Source: CBFHSF01 sp965661055
GTDB taxonomy: Bacteria > Bacteroidota > Bacteroidia > Flavobacteriales > Schleiferiaceae
Assembly: GCA_965661055.1 (NCBI GenBank)
Contig: CBFICS010000025.1
Location: 1 to 15,299 of the forward strand
Direction: 5' to 3'
DNA: 15,299 bases
Positions 6,460-13,540 of this stretch are shown here, in pieces. Position numbers and translations under genes: made by a program. The notes under the pieces were generated by a model. That model made no database searches. It saw only the letters and a program-made list of their open reading frames with translations, and was not told the DNA's origin. The first letter of the stretch is position 1; each line of letters opens with the position of its first letter.

Positions 6460-6966
6460 ATTTAATTGGGTTATTGTTAAGACGTGTAATAAAAGAAATT
6501 GGTGGGGAGGGTTCGAATTTTAGGAGTTTGCTTTGCAAACAACCACGGTGTGGATATGGGTAAAGGGTATCTGACTCATGGCGATATTAATAAGGAGCTA
6601 GAAGAAGGGGGGTGTGGGAAGGGAGATGGTTTGGCTACTGTTTTTTTTGGTGTTTCGGGCCCCGGGGCCAGCACCCCTGTCCCCAGGATTAAGTTCGACA
6701 ATTCATATCCAATAAACGAGGGGTAATCGAATCTAGCCGACTCAATTTGTCTAGTCCGTCAAAAGGGGCACTTAATCGTTTACCTTTCGACTAAGGCTTA
6801 GGACTTTTGTAACTTGAACTGGGGTGGGAACGGCAGTTCCCCGAATAAAGGAGTTTTGTGGGAATAAAAAAAGTAACAACCTCTTGTAAACTGTGGCAAC
6901 CCACTCAACGTCAAACTTCGTTCATAAAGGTGGCATAGTCGAATTACAGACCTTGAAAAACAGCCC
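6460..6966. other. Noncoding stretch with inverted repeats
   Basis: No convincing gene is seen in about 500 bases between the divergent VOC and DUF1456 genes. The one longer open frame (6499-6726, plus) resembles nothing I know and is glycine-rich by chance of local G-rich sequence. The stretch contains a hairpin GTTTGC-TTT-GCAAAC near 6524-6538, a perfect 12-base palindrome GGCCCCGGGGCC at 6658-6669, a stem CTTAATCG/CGACTAAG at 6771-6795 with one mismatch, and GGGAAC-GGCA-GTTCCC at 6826-6841, which competes with GAACTG/CAGTTC at 6816-6839. It may be a structured RNA, decayed DNA or both. Confidence 0.4.
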
Positions 6967-6995
6967 TTGCCTTTTAGACTATTTCCATACCTTTG
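6967..6995 (+). promoter_or_regulatory. Promoter of the DUF1456 gene
   Basis: TTG (6967-6969), an 18-base spacer and a perfect TACCTTTG -7 box (6988-6995). Transcription would start near 7002, about 11 bases before the ATG at 7013. This fixes the start of the gene and rules out the longer frame beginning at 6893. Confidence 0.65.
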
Positions 6996-7012
6996 AAAAA
7001 ATATCCCTTTCC

Positions 7013-7348
7013 ATGGCGTTAAGCAATAATGATGTACTTAAAAAAATTCGTGTAGCCTTAAAATTGAAGGACACTGATATTGTAGAAATCTTATCATTGG
7101 TAGATTTTAAAATCACCAAAAGTGAGATTAACTCCTTTTTTAGAGCTGATGATCATCCGAAGTACATGGAGCTTAAGGACCAGATTCTTAGAAACTTCTT
7201 GAATGGATTAATCATTTACAAGAGAGGCCCGATGCCTGGGCCAGGTGAAAAACCACAACCCCAAGCAAATAAGCCTGCTCCTAAAAAAGGCGACTTTCAG
7301 AAGAAAAGACCTGCTTCAAAAGAAGGTTTCCCAAAAAAGAGATCCTAA
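7013..7348 (+). CDS. DUF1456-family protein with lysine/proline-rich tail
   Basis: A 111-residue cytoplasmic protein. Residues 1-70 form one DUF1456 repeat: MALSNNDVLKKIRVALKLKD, DIVEILSLVDFKITKSEI, FFRADDHPKY and FLNGLIIYKRG. The E. coli relative YehS has two such repeats; a single repeat with a short tail is, as I recall, common in Bacteroidota. The tail after residue ~72 is disordered and very basic (PGPGEKPQPQANKPAPKKG, then several KKR groups), which could bind nucleic acid, but that is inference. The start follows from the promoter at 6967-6995. Function of the family is unknown. The permease remnant begins six bases after its stop. Confidence 0.85.
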   Translation: MALSNNDVLKKIRVALKLKDTDIVEILSLVDFKITKSEINSFFRADDHPKYMELKDQILRNFLNGLIIYKRGPMPGPGEKPQPQANKPAPKKGDFQKKRPASKEGFPKKRS

Positions 7349-7354
7349 TTTATA

Positions 7355-7590
7355 ATGGCTAAAGGCGGAAAAATAAACCTTAGCTCAGCCGTATCTATTG
7401 TACTAGGTGGAATGGCTGAAGGGGGCAATTAGGACTATCCGTTTCATTTAGTGTAGGAGGTGTTCTCGTTCCGTTTTTGGTAGTGGAAATCTTGGCTTTA
7501 ATTACTGCGAGGTCCTATTCTTAACTTCCAGTTGCTATTCCCGATGAAGGAGAAACGGTATGATTTTTAGACAAGGTTAGTGTTCTTTAA
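7355..7590 (+). pseudogene. APC-family amino-acid permease, 5' remnant
   Basis: An ATG at 7355 opens MAKGGKINLSSAVSIVLGGM, similar to the first transmembrane segment of APC-superfamily permeases (…SLVLGGMIG-x-GIF), but stops at 7430. Two bases out of frame, from 7432, the reading resumes as GLSVSFSVGGVLVPFLVVE, then ILALITARSYS-stop-LPVAIPDEGETV-stop-FLDKVSVL-stop. In intact permeases this is the TM2 region ending A-x-SY-x-x-L-x-x-x-x-PDEGGTV-x-F. The second internal stop (TGA, 7561) replaces a position that would be W by one base change. The remnant thus has a deletion, a frameshift and at least two nonsense codons, and all later membrane segments are gone. The following 254 bases (to 7844) show no gene that I recognise. 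Confidence 0.68.
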
Positions 7591-7839
7591 TTATTATCTA
7601 GACCTCTTACAATCTGCCTTTAATTAGGTAGATCAAAAAAAACTAAGTTGCTTTTTGAAAAGCCACCTGAACCTCAGCAGAATTATTAGCAAAAAAACAA
7701 CTAGGTAGTCGAACCCTGTTGATTGGCCATGATCAACGGAGGTTTTCTAGACAAATAGTAAAAAGGGTTATTTCAGGGACAAAAGTGTGGAATATAAAAC
7801 AGTAAGAAAGATCATAAATATTGATATGGAAATAAATTT

Positions 7840-7874
7840 AAAAAAATCAGCCATGAGATTTCTCATGGCTGATT
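7840..7874 (-). terminator. Rho-independent terminator of the beta-barrel gene
   Basis: A perfect 14-base stem (7845-7858 with 7861-7874, AATCAGCCATGAGA and its complement) is followed on the minus strand by seven T residues (7846-7840). It lies 22 bases after the TAG at 7897, not after the early amber at 8083, which supports the longer gene as the original unit. Confidence 0.9.
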
Positions 7875-7896
7875 AATTGTTTATTTAAGAATTTTC

Positions 7897-8529
7897 CTAT
7901 AGTCCAAATCTAAAACCTGCATTGATGTAAAATGCGTTGGCCTTAGCATTATCACCGCCAGAATGTACGGGGCTCAAACCTAATTGATATCCCACATCAG
8001 CAAATAAAAACCAAAGATCTAATCCCATACCAAAATCGGCATTCATAATTAAGCCGTTGTAATCATCTTTATTGATGTCATGCTAGACAGATGAAGTGGT
8101 TTGATTTACACTCATTACATGAGTCCCGTCAAGGCCCGCAAAAATTCTAACATTAAAGAAATCTTCTACTTCTGGATCAATAAATCGCAAACCAATTTTT
8201 AAGGGAACGGATATAGTGCTAATGGTAGCTTCATCTTTTAGGTTATTGCTTGCATTGGGGTCTGAGTGAATGATTTCCGTGGTAAGTACAGAGTATTGAA
8301 TTCCTGGTTGAACGTAAAATTGCTTCCCAAAGGTTAATACGCCACCAAACTGTACGCCCGGTCTACCGTCCACCTTCTTAAAGTGTTCGATTCCATTAAT
8401 TAACGTTGTCCCTTCGTCAGAAGTTAATTGCAACACGTTAAATCCTCCATAAAGGCGTAAATCTAAATTTTGTGAATACCCCAGTGTGGATGCTAATAAG
8501 GCAATTCCTAAAAAATATTTTTTTTTCAT
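7897..8529 (-). pseudogene. Outer-membrane beta-barrel protein interrupted by in-frame TAG
   Basis: The minus-strand frame from 8529 starts with a signal peptide (MKKKYFLGIALLASTLGYSQ) and continues as a PorT-like/OMP_b-brl_2 barrel with alternating strands such as LRLYGGFNVLQL, KQFYVQPGIQYSVL, STISVPLKIGLRF and VRIFAGLDGTHV. After 148 codons a TAG (8085-8083) interrupts it. The same frame then continues for 61 more codons as typical barrel strands (GLIMNADFGMGLDL, FADVGYQLGLSP, AFYINAGFRFGL) to the natural stop at 7897, directly before a strong terminator. The total of about 210 residues is a usual length for this family. Truncated at 148 residues it would lack the last strands and the C-terminal assembly signal. 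The amber may be a mutation, a sequencing error or, less likely, a suppressed codon. Confidence 0.85.
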
Positions 8530-8572
8530 TTTATTGACTGTTGGTTTATACATTATGAAATTACACTATTTA

Positions 8573-8606
8573 TTTGAATGTATGACTTGTACATGTTTAA
8601 GTTTTG
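8573..8606 (+). promoter_or_regulatory. Possible promoter of the sulfate operon
   Basis: TTTG (8573-8576), a 21-base spacer and TAAGTTTTG (8598-8606), which fits TAnnTTTG only with one extra T. The position, 36 bases before the permease start, is sensible, but the match is imperfect. Confidence 0.35.
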
Positions 8607-8621
8607 TCGTTAATTCGCATC

Positions 8622-8640
8622 TCCTACTTAACTAGTAGGA
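8622..8640 (+). other. Hairpin directly before the permease start codon
   Basis: TCCTACT (8622-8628) pairs perfectly with AGTAGGA (8634-8640) around a five-base loop; the ATG follows at 8642. The stem covers the ribosome approach region and the AGGA, so it could limit translation of the operon's first gene. That effect is inference. Confidence 0.5.
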
Positions 8641-8641
8641 A

Positions 8642-10420
8642 ATGTATGTTATGCTTTCAGAAACAACCATTCATTATGTTTTAACAACCCTTCTAATCCT
8701 AGTGGGGATAGGCCTATTTGTCAATAAGTTTAGGCCAACGGTTGTTTTTGCCATTGCCATTGTGGTCCTTCTTTTATCACAAATCTCAACCATAGAATCT
8801 GTATTTAGCGGGTTTGCCAACCCTTCTATCATCACTATATTCTTGTTGATTTTTATTACCTCAGCCCTCAGAAAGAATTTTAATATTCTCGGTTTAATTG
8901 ATCGTGGGGTAGGTAAGATGAAAAATCCAAAATGGTTTATTGCCGCTATGGCGGGATGGGTAGCACCCCTTTCGGCTTTTGTCAATAACACTCCTATAGT
9001 AGCCTTGTTGATTCCCTACATCTATAATTGGTCTAAAAAAAATGGACATTCACCGTCAAAACTGTTGATGCCCATTACTTTTATTGCCACCCTGGGCGGG
9101 ACCATTACGGTGATTGGTACTTCAACCCACTTGGTGTTGAACGGTTTTTTAACCCTGAACGGATTTGAAGCTTTGAAGTTTTGGGACTTTGCTCCCATAG
9201 GCGTGGCCTTAACTCTTTTTGGATCTCTTTACCTTATCGTTTGGGGAATGAATTGGCTCCCTGAGAAAAAAGACCTTCTGGGTGAGTTTGAGCAAAATGC
9301 TAGAGAGTATATTGTCGAAACCACCTTAACTGCAGAGTCTCCATGGATTGGTAAGAATATTGAAGAAGCGTCCCTGAGAAATCTTGAAGGCCTATTCTTA
9401 ATAGAGATTAATAGGAAGGGAAAAGTAATAAGTCCGGTGAGTCCACAAGAAATACTGCAAGAGGGTGATTACCTTTACTTTGCCGGTGAAACCGATTTGG
9501 TGGTGAACCTTATCAATGACAACAAAGGACTTGAATTCCCAAAATCTGATAAATTTAACCTCGGACAAAACCTTGAAATTGTTGAGGTTTTAATTCCCGC
9601 AACTTCTGATTTGGCAGGAATTCGTGTAAAAGATTCAAACTTTAGACAAAGGTTTAACGCCGCCATTGTTGCCATTCACAGAAATGGTAAACGAATAGGA
9701 GGGAAGATTGGTGATGTAACCTTAGCCTATGGTGACTTATTGCTGGTAAGTGCCGGTAGCACTTTCTATACTTCCATCCAAAATCAAAAAGACTTATACG
9801 CAGTATCTAAAGGTCGTCAACTACAAAGCGACTCGTCCAATAAAAAAAGGTTGTTCCTTGCCATTTCTTGCCTTTCACTTCTCGGGGTGTTTTTAAACTT
9901 TATTCCTTTTATCGTATCCCTTTTGGTGATTCTCGGACTGGCAACTGCATTAGGTATGTATTCATTTTCAGACCTAAAAGATGATTTAAACGTGGATCTG
10001 CTGATCATACTGGTTTGTTCTTTGGCCTTGGGTTCAGCTCTCATTGAAACGGGCACCGCTCATTGGTTAACTTCAGGCTTAGTAACCACCCTTTCGGGGG
10101 AAAGTGCCTTTGTTTTAGTAACCGGAGTGTTCTTAACCACGGTAATTATTACCAGCTTTGTTACTAATGTGGCGGCTGTTGCAATAATGTTCCCCATTGT
10201 AGCTGCCTTAATTGAATCTACGGGGTTGCCCGCAAAACCTATATTTTTAAGCCTGGCCTACGGAGCATCAGCAGCCTTCTTGACTCCCGTGAGTTACCAA
10301 ACCAACTTGATGATTTATGGTCCCGGAGGATATACTTCTAAAGACTTTTTAAAAGTTGGATTCCCCTTAACAATTTTGTACTCTTTGGTGAGTATTTGTA
10401 TGATATTATGGCTCTTATGA
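8642..10420 (+). CDS. SLC13-family permease with two RCK_C domains, probable sulfate transporter
   Basis: A 592-residue inner-membrane protein of the ion-transporter/DASS group. The N-terminal membrane half (1-205) carries VNNTPIVALLIP (114-125) and VIGTSTHLVLNG; two cytosolic TrkA-C/RCK_C domains follow at about 222-295 and 310-390 (EGDYLYFAGE, YGDLLLVSAG); the C-terminal half (402-592) carries TNVAAVAIMFPI and SYQTNLMIYGPGGY. The two repeated hairpin motifs with N-T/P and T-N-L are typical of the family. RCK_C-containing SLC13 members include sulfate carriers such as algal SAC1/SLT types, and the gene leads a cysC-cysD-cysN operon, so sulfate uptake is the best call. The start may be 8642 or the ATG at 8651. 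Its stop overlaps the cysC start (ATGA). Confidence 0.9.
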   Translation: MYVMLSETTIHYVLTTLLILVGIGLFVNKFRPTVVFAIAIVVLLLSQISTIESVFSGFANPSIITIFLLIFITSALRKNFNILGLIDRGVGKMKNPKWFIAAMAGWVAPLSAFVNNTPIVALLIPYIYNWSKKNGHSPSKLLMPITFIATLGGTITVIGTSTHLVLNGFLTLNGFEALKFWDFAPIGVALTLFGSLYLIVWGMNWLPEKKDLLGEFEQNAREYIVETTLTAESPWIGKNIEEASLRNLEGLFLIEINRKGKVISPVSPQEILQEGDYLYFAGETDLVVNLINDNKGLEFPKSDKFNLGQNLEIVEVLIPATSDLAGIRVKDSNFRQRFNAAIVAIHRNGKRIGGKIGDVTLAYGDLLLVSAGSTFYTSIQNQKDLYAVSKGRQLQSDSSNKKRLFLAISCLSLLGVFLNFIPFIVSLLVILGLATALGMYSFSDLKDDLNVDLLIILVCSLALGSALIETGTAHWLTSGLVTTLSGESAFVLVTGVFLTTVIITSFVTNVAAVAIMFPIVAALIESTGLPAKPIFLSLAYGASAAFLTPVSYQTNLMIYGPGGYTSKDFLKVGFPLTILYSLVSICMILWLL

Positions 10421-11010
10421 AAAGTGAAAAATTACATATAGTTCCTCATGATTACCGCATTAACCGTGAGGTTAGGGCAAAGGCACTGAATCAAAGTCCA
10501 CGGTTGATTTGGTTTACAGGCCTTTCGGGTTCAGGTAAGTCAACGCTGGCAAACGCATTAGAAACGGAAATGTATAACCGCGGACTGTCAACCTATCTTC
10601 TGGATGGTGATAACGTGAGGACGGGTTTAAATTCTGATTTAGACTTTTCCGAAAAATCTAGGGTTGAAAACATTAGAAGAATAGGAGAGGTGGCCAACTT
10701 AATGCTAGACGCAGGACTTATCGTTTTATCGGCATTTGTTTCTCCGTTTGAGGCGGACAGAAAATTGGTTTGTGAGAAGGTAGGATCAGAAAATTATTTC
10801 GAGATTTTTGTGAACACTTCATTAGAGGAGTGCGAAAGAAGAGACACCAAAGGTCTTTATGCAAAAGCAAGGGCTGGTGAAATTTCAAACTTTACAGGAA
10901 TATCTTCTCCGTTTGAAACTCCTACAAATCCTGATTTAGAAATAGACACAGAAAAAGTCTCTGTAGAAGAGGCCGTACAATTAATAATTAATAAGTTAAA
11001 TATAAAGTGA
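10417..11010 (+). CDS. cysC: CysC, adenylyl-sulfate (APS) kinase
   Basis: Phosphorylates APS with ATP to give PAPS in the cytosol. The 197-residue product has the P-loop GLSGSGKST (35-43), the APS-binding DGDNVRTGLNSDLDFS (63-78), IRRIGEVANLMLDAGLIVL, the FVSPFEADR loop, and the DTKGLYAKARAGEI and NFTGISSPFE segments that close on the substrate. The start is placed at 10417 because its ATG overlaps the permease TGA; the frame extends upstream only into the permease gene. It is a stand-alone kinase, not fused to cysN. The next gene, cysD, begins 74 bases on. Confidence 0.96.
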   Translation: MKSEKLHIVPHDYRINREVRAKALNQSPRLIWFTGLSGSGKSTLANALETEMYNRGLSTYLLDGDNVRTGLNSDLDFSEKSRVENIRRIGEVANLMLDAGLIVLSAFVSPFEADRKLVCEKVGSENYFEIFVNTSLEECERRDTKGLYAKARAGEISNFTGISSPFETPTNPDLEIDTEKVSVEEAVQLIINKLNIK

Positions 11011-11032
11011 TGGGTAAATAGGTTATTACTTC

Positions 11033-11061
11033 CCACGGCAACGTGGATACTAGTCCCTAGT
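11033..11061 (+). other. Two adjacent hairpins in the cysC-cysD gap
   Basis: CCACG-GCAA-CGTGG (11033-11046, a GNRA-type loop) is followed by ACTAG-TCC-CTAGT (11049-11061). Neither has a T-run, so they are not simple terminators. They may tune processing or stability of the message between cysC and cysD. The downstream bases (CTAGTTACC, AATCCCTAATTCC) look like degenerate short direct repeats. Confidence 0.5.
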
Positions 11062-11084
11062 TACCAATCCCTAATTCCAAAAAA

Positions 11085-11987
11085 ATGAGATACAGTTTAA
11101 CGCACCTTAAAGAACTTGAAGCAGAGTCTATCTTCGTGATGAGAGAGGTTTATGCCCAGTTTGACAATCCGGCTATTTTGTTTTCAGGAGGTAAAGACTC
11201 CATCGTTTTAACTCACCTAGCCAAAAAAGCTTTTTATCCGGCCAAGGTTCCATTTCCTTTGGTGCACATTGACACTGGGCACAACTTTCCAGAGACTATG
11301 GAATTCCGCGATAATTTGGTGAAAAACCTAGGGGCCAAATTGGTAGTAGGTTCGGTTCAAGGATCTATTGACCAAGGACGAGTTCGCGAAGAAACTGGAA
11401 AAAACGCTTCTAGAAACGCATTGCAGACCACAACTTTGCTAGACACTATTGAAGAAAATCAGTTTGACGCCGCCATGGGAGGTGCAAGACGCGATGAGGA
11501 AAAAGCCCGTGCCAAAGAGCGCTTCTTCTCTCACCGTGACGATTTTGGCCAATGGGACCCTAAAAACCAGAGACCCGAATTGTGGAATTTGTTCAACGGA
11601 AAAAAACAAATGGGTGAGCACTTTAGAGTTTTCCCTATTTCTAACTGGACAGAAATGGACGTATGGCAATATATCCTTATGGAAAACATTGACATTCCAT
11701 CGTTATACTTGGCGCATGAAAGAGAAGTGATTTGGAGAAACCAATCGTGGTTGCCTGTATCTGAACACATTCAGTTAGGGCCTAATGACAAGCCAGAAGT
11801 AAAGAAGATTAGATTTAGAACCCTTGGTGATATCACTATTACCGGTGGAGTAGAGTCTGATGCTGATACCATTGAAAAAATTGTGGAAGAAGTGGCCGCT
11901 GCTCGCCAAACAGAACGTGGTAACCGCGCCGATGATAAGCGTAGTGAAACGTCTATGGAAGACAGAAAAAAACAAGGTTATTTTTAG
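11085..11987 (+). CDS. cysD: CysD, sulfate adenylyltransferase subunit 2
   Basis: Catalytic ATP-sulfurylase subunit that makes APS from ATP and sulfate, driven by GTP hydrolysis in CysN. The 300-residue protein is of usual length. It belongs to the PP-loop (PAPS reductase-like) ATP pyrophosphatases: AILFSGGKDSIVL with SGGKDS at 34-39, then FPLVHIDTGHNFPETMEF, AAMGGARRDEEKARAKER, the insert WDPKNQRPELWNLFNG, FRVFPISNWTEMDVWQYI, and a C-terminus rich in charged residues that ends DRKKQGYF, as in other CysD proteins. It lies between cysC and cysN and acts with CysN as a heterodimer. Confidence 0.97.
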   Translation: MRYSLTHLKELEAESIFVMREVYAQFDNPAILFSGGKDSIVLTHLAKKAFYPAKVPFPLVHIDTGHNFPETMEFRDNLVKNLGAKLVVGSVQGSIDQGRVREETGKNASRNALQTTTLLDTIEENQFDAAMGGARRDEEKARAKERFFSHRDDFGQWDPKNQRPELWNLFNGKKQMGEHFRVFPISNWTEMDVWQYILMENIDIPSLYLAHEREVIWRNQSWLPVSEHIQLGPNDKPEVKKIRFRTLGDITITGGVESDADTIEKIVEEVAAARQTERGNRADDKRSETSMEDRKKQGYF

Positions 11988-12139
11988 AGATTGCGAACCA
12001 GGAATCAGGGACAGCGGAAATTTCCTCTACAATCCCTTTTTTCCCAGTTTCAAATCTCATTTCACTGAAAAAAATAGAATTATGGATTTTGAAAAGTGAC
12101 GCCTAGTCACAAGGTTCAAATCCCAAATCACTAGAAAAA
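11988..12139 (+). other. cysD-cysN intercistronic region
   Basis: A 152-base gap inside an otherwise compact operon. It holds a stem GTGAC-GCCTA-GTCAC and a very short open frame from 12081 (ATG GAT TTT GAA AAG TGA) that ends about 40 bases before the cysN start. No terminator T-run is seen, so read-through to cysN is likely. A small leader peptide is possible but unsupported. Confidence 0.35.
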
Positions 12140-13408
12140 ATGAATCAAGACGGATATTTAAATATGGAACTACTTCGCTTTACAACCGCAGGTAGTGTTG
12201 ATGACGGAAAATCTACTCTTATCGGTAGACTATTATATGACTCTAAAAGCATCTTTGAAGATCAAATGGATGCCGTAGAAAGTAGCTCAACCAAAAGAGG
12301 ACTTGAACACGTTGATCTTTCTTTACTTACTGATGGTCTAAAAGACGAGCGTGAGCAAGGAATTACCATTGATGTGGCTTATAGATATTTTGCAACCCCT
12401 AAACGAAAGTTTATCATTGCAGATACTCCGGGTCACATTCAGTACACCCGAAATATGGTTACCGGTGCTTCTACAGCAAACTTGGCGCTTATCTTGGTAG
12501 ATGCTAGAAACGGAGTGGTTGAGCAAACTTGTCGTCACTCATTCATTGCTAGCCTTTTACAAATCCCTCATTTGGTGGTTTGTATTAACAAGATGGACCT
12601 TGTAGATTACTCTGAAGAAGCCTATGATAAGGTGGTTAAGCAGTATGAAGATTTTGCTTCAAAGTTGAATGTTAAAGACATTCGCTTTGTTGCTATTTCT
12701 GCCCTTCACGGGGATAATGTGGTAAACCGCTCAGAAAAAATGGACTGGTACCAAGGAGAAACCCTTCTTCACTTGTTAGAAACCATTCACATTGGATCTG
12801 ACTACAACCACATTGATTGTCGTTTTCCCGTTCAAACGGTAATTAGACCTCACTCTGATGAGTTTCATGATTACCGTGGATACGCCGGAAGAATTGCAAG
12901 TGGTATTTTTAAGGTAGGTGATGAGGTAGAAGTGCTTCCTTCTGGATTTACTTCAATCATTAAATCTATTGATACCTTAGGGGAGAACCTACAAGAAGCA
13001 TTTGCTCCGATGTCTGTATCTATTACTCTTGAAGATGATATCGACGTAAGTCGTGGAGATATGTTGGTGAGAAAAAACAACCAGCCTGAAATGACTCAAG
13101 ATGTGGATGTAATGCTTTGTTGGTTAAATAACAAAGGACCACAGCCTAGAGCTAAATACATAGTGAAGCACACCACCAATGAGGCTCGTTGTATGATCAA
13201 AGAAGTACTGTACAAAGTAGATATCAATACCTTACACAGAGCAGAAGGTGACGTTGAGATTTCTATGAATGACATTGCTAGAGTGAGGCTTAGAACCACT
13301 AAGCCACTATTGATTGATGATTACGAACAAAATAGAATAACCGGATCATTAATTCTTATTGATGAAGCGACCAATGAAACGGTAGCTGCCGGTATGATAA
13401 ATGGGTAA
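12140..13408 (+). CDS. cysN: CysN, sulfate adenylyltransferase subunit 1 (GTPase)
   Basis: Regulatory GTPase subunit of ATP sulfurylase; GTP hydrolysis drives APS formation by CysD. The 422-residue protein has the elongation-factor-like G-domain: G1 GSVDDGKST (18-26), G2 region EREQGIT (70-76), G3 DTPGH (95-99), G4 NKMD (150-153) and G5 SAL soon after, followed by EF-Tu-like beta-barrel domains 2 and 3. It ends after the barrels, so it is the unfused form, consistent with a separate cysC. The start MNQDGYLNMELLRFTTAGS matches the normal CysN N-terminus. A strong terminator follows 21 bases after the stop. Confidence 0.97.
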   Translation: MNQDGYLNMELLRFTTAGSVDDGKSTLIGRLLYDSKSIFEDQMDAVESSSTKRGLEHVDLSLLTDGLKDEREQGITIDVAYRYFATPKRKFIIADTPGHIQYTRNMVTGASTANLALILVDARNGVVEQTCRHSFIASLLQIPHLVVCINKMDLVDYSEEAYDKVVKQYEDFASKLNVKDIRFVAISALHGDNVVNRSEKMDWYQGETLLHLLETIHIGSDYNHIDCRFPVQTVIRPHSDEFHDYRGYAGRIASGIFKVGDEVEVLPSGFTSIIKSIDTLGENLQEAFAPMSVSITLEDDIDVSRGDMLVRKNNQPEMTQDVDVMLCWLNNKGPQPRAKYIVKHTTNEARCMIKEVLYKVDINTLHRAEGDVEISMNDIARVRLRTTKPLLIDDYEQNRITGSLILIDEATNETVAAGMING

Positions 13409-13429
13409 ACAGACCTCGTTCTTTAAAAT

Positions 13430-13458
13430 AGCGGAATCCATTAGGTTCCGCTTTTTTT
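13430..13458 (+). terminator. Rho-independent terminator of the sulfate operon
   Basis: AGCGGAA pairs with TTCCGCT, continued inside by CC/GG with one bulged T around an ATTA loop, and runs into seven T residues. It separates the cys operon from the flippase gene. Confidence 0.92.
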
Positions 13459-13486
13459 GTCCCAATCCTTAGGTTTACGGAAACTA

Positions 13487-13519
13487 TTGGAGCTGCAACC
13501 ATTAAATTATCTAATTTAG
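13487..13519 (+). promoter_or_regulatory. Possible promoter of the flippase gene
   Basis: TTG (13487-13489), a 22-base spacer and TAATTTAG (13512-13519), one base off TAnnTTTG. It would start transcription near 13525, shortly before the TTG start at 13541. A promoter is expected here because a terminator lies just upstream. Confidence 0.35.
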
Positions 13520-13540
13520 TCGCTACAAAACACATCGCTA

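Noticed and set aside
6499..6726. Plus-strand 75-codon open frame in the divergent gap
   Set aside because: No family resemblance, starts at a non-ATG codon, glycine-rich because of local G-runs, and no promoter box or conserved motif seen.
6893..7012. Longer N-terminus for the DUF1456 protein
   Set aside because: A consensus promoter (6967-6995) lies inside it, and family similarity begins at residue 1 of the shorter form.
7663..7794. Open stretch of about 40 codons containing LLIGHDQRRFSRQIVKRVISG
   Set aside because: No ATG in a sensible place and only vague resemblance to any enzyme family; not enough to call it part of a remnant.
11449..11770. Open frames on both strands inside cysD (for example 11449-11730 plus and 11439-11669 minus)
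   Set aside because: Shadows of the strongly conserved cysD reading frame; no motifs of their own.
12081..12098. Five-codon frame before cysN as a leader peptide
   Set aside because: No run of regulatory codons (for example Cys or Met) and no attenuator-type terminator after it.
11860..12099. 79-codon plus-strand frame spanning the cysD end and the gap
   Set aside because: Its first half is an out-of-frame reading of cysD and the rest shows no similarity or promoter.
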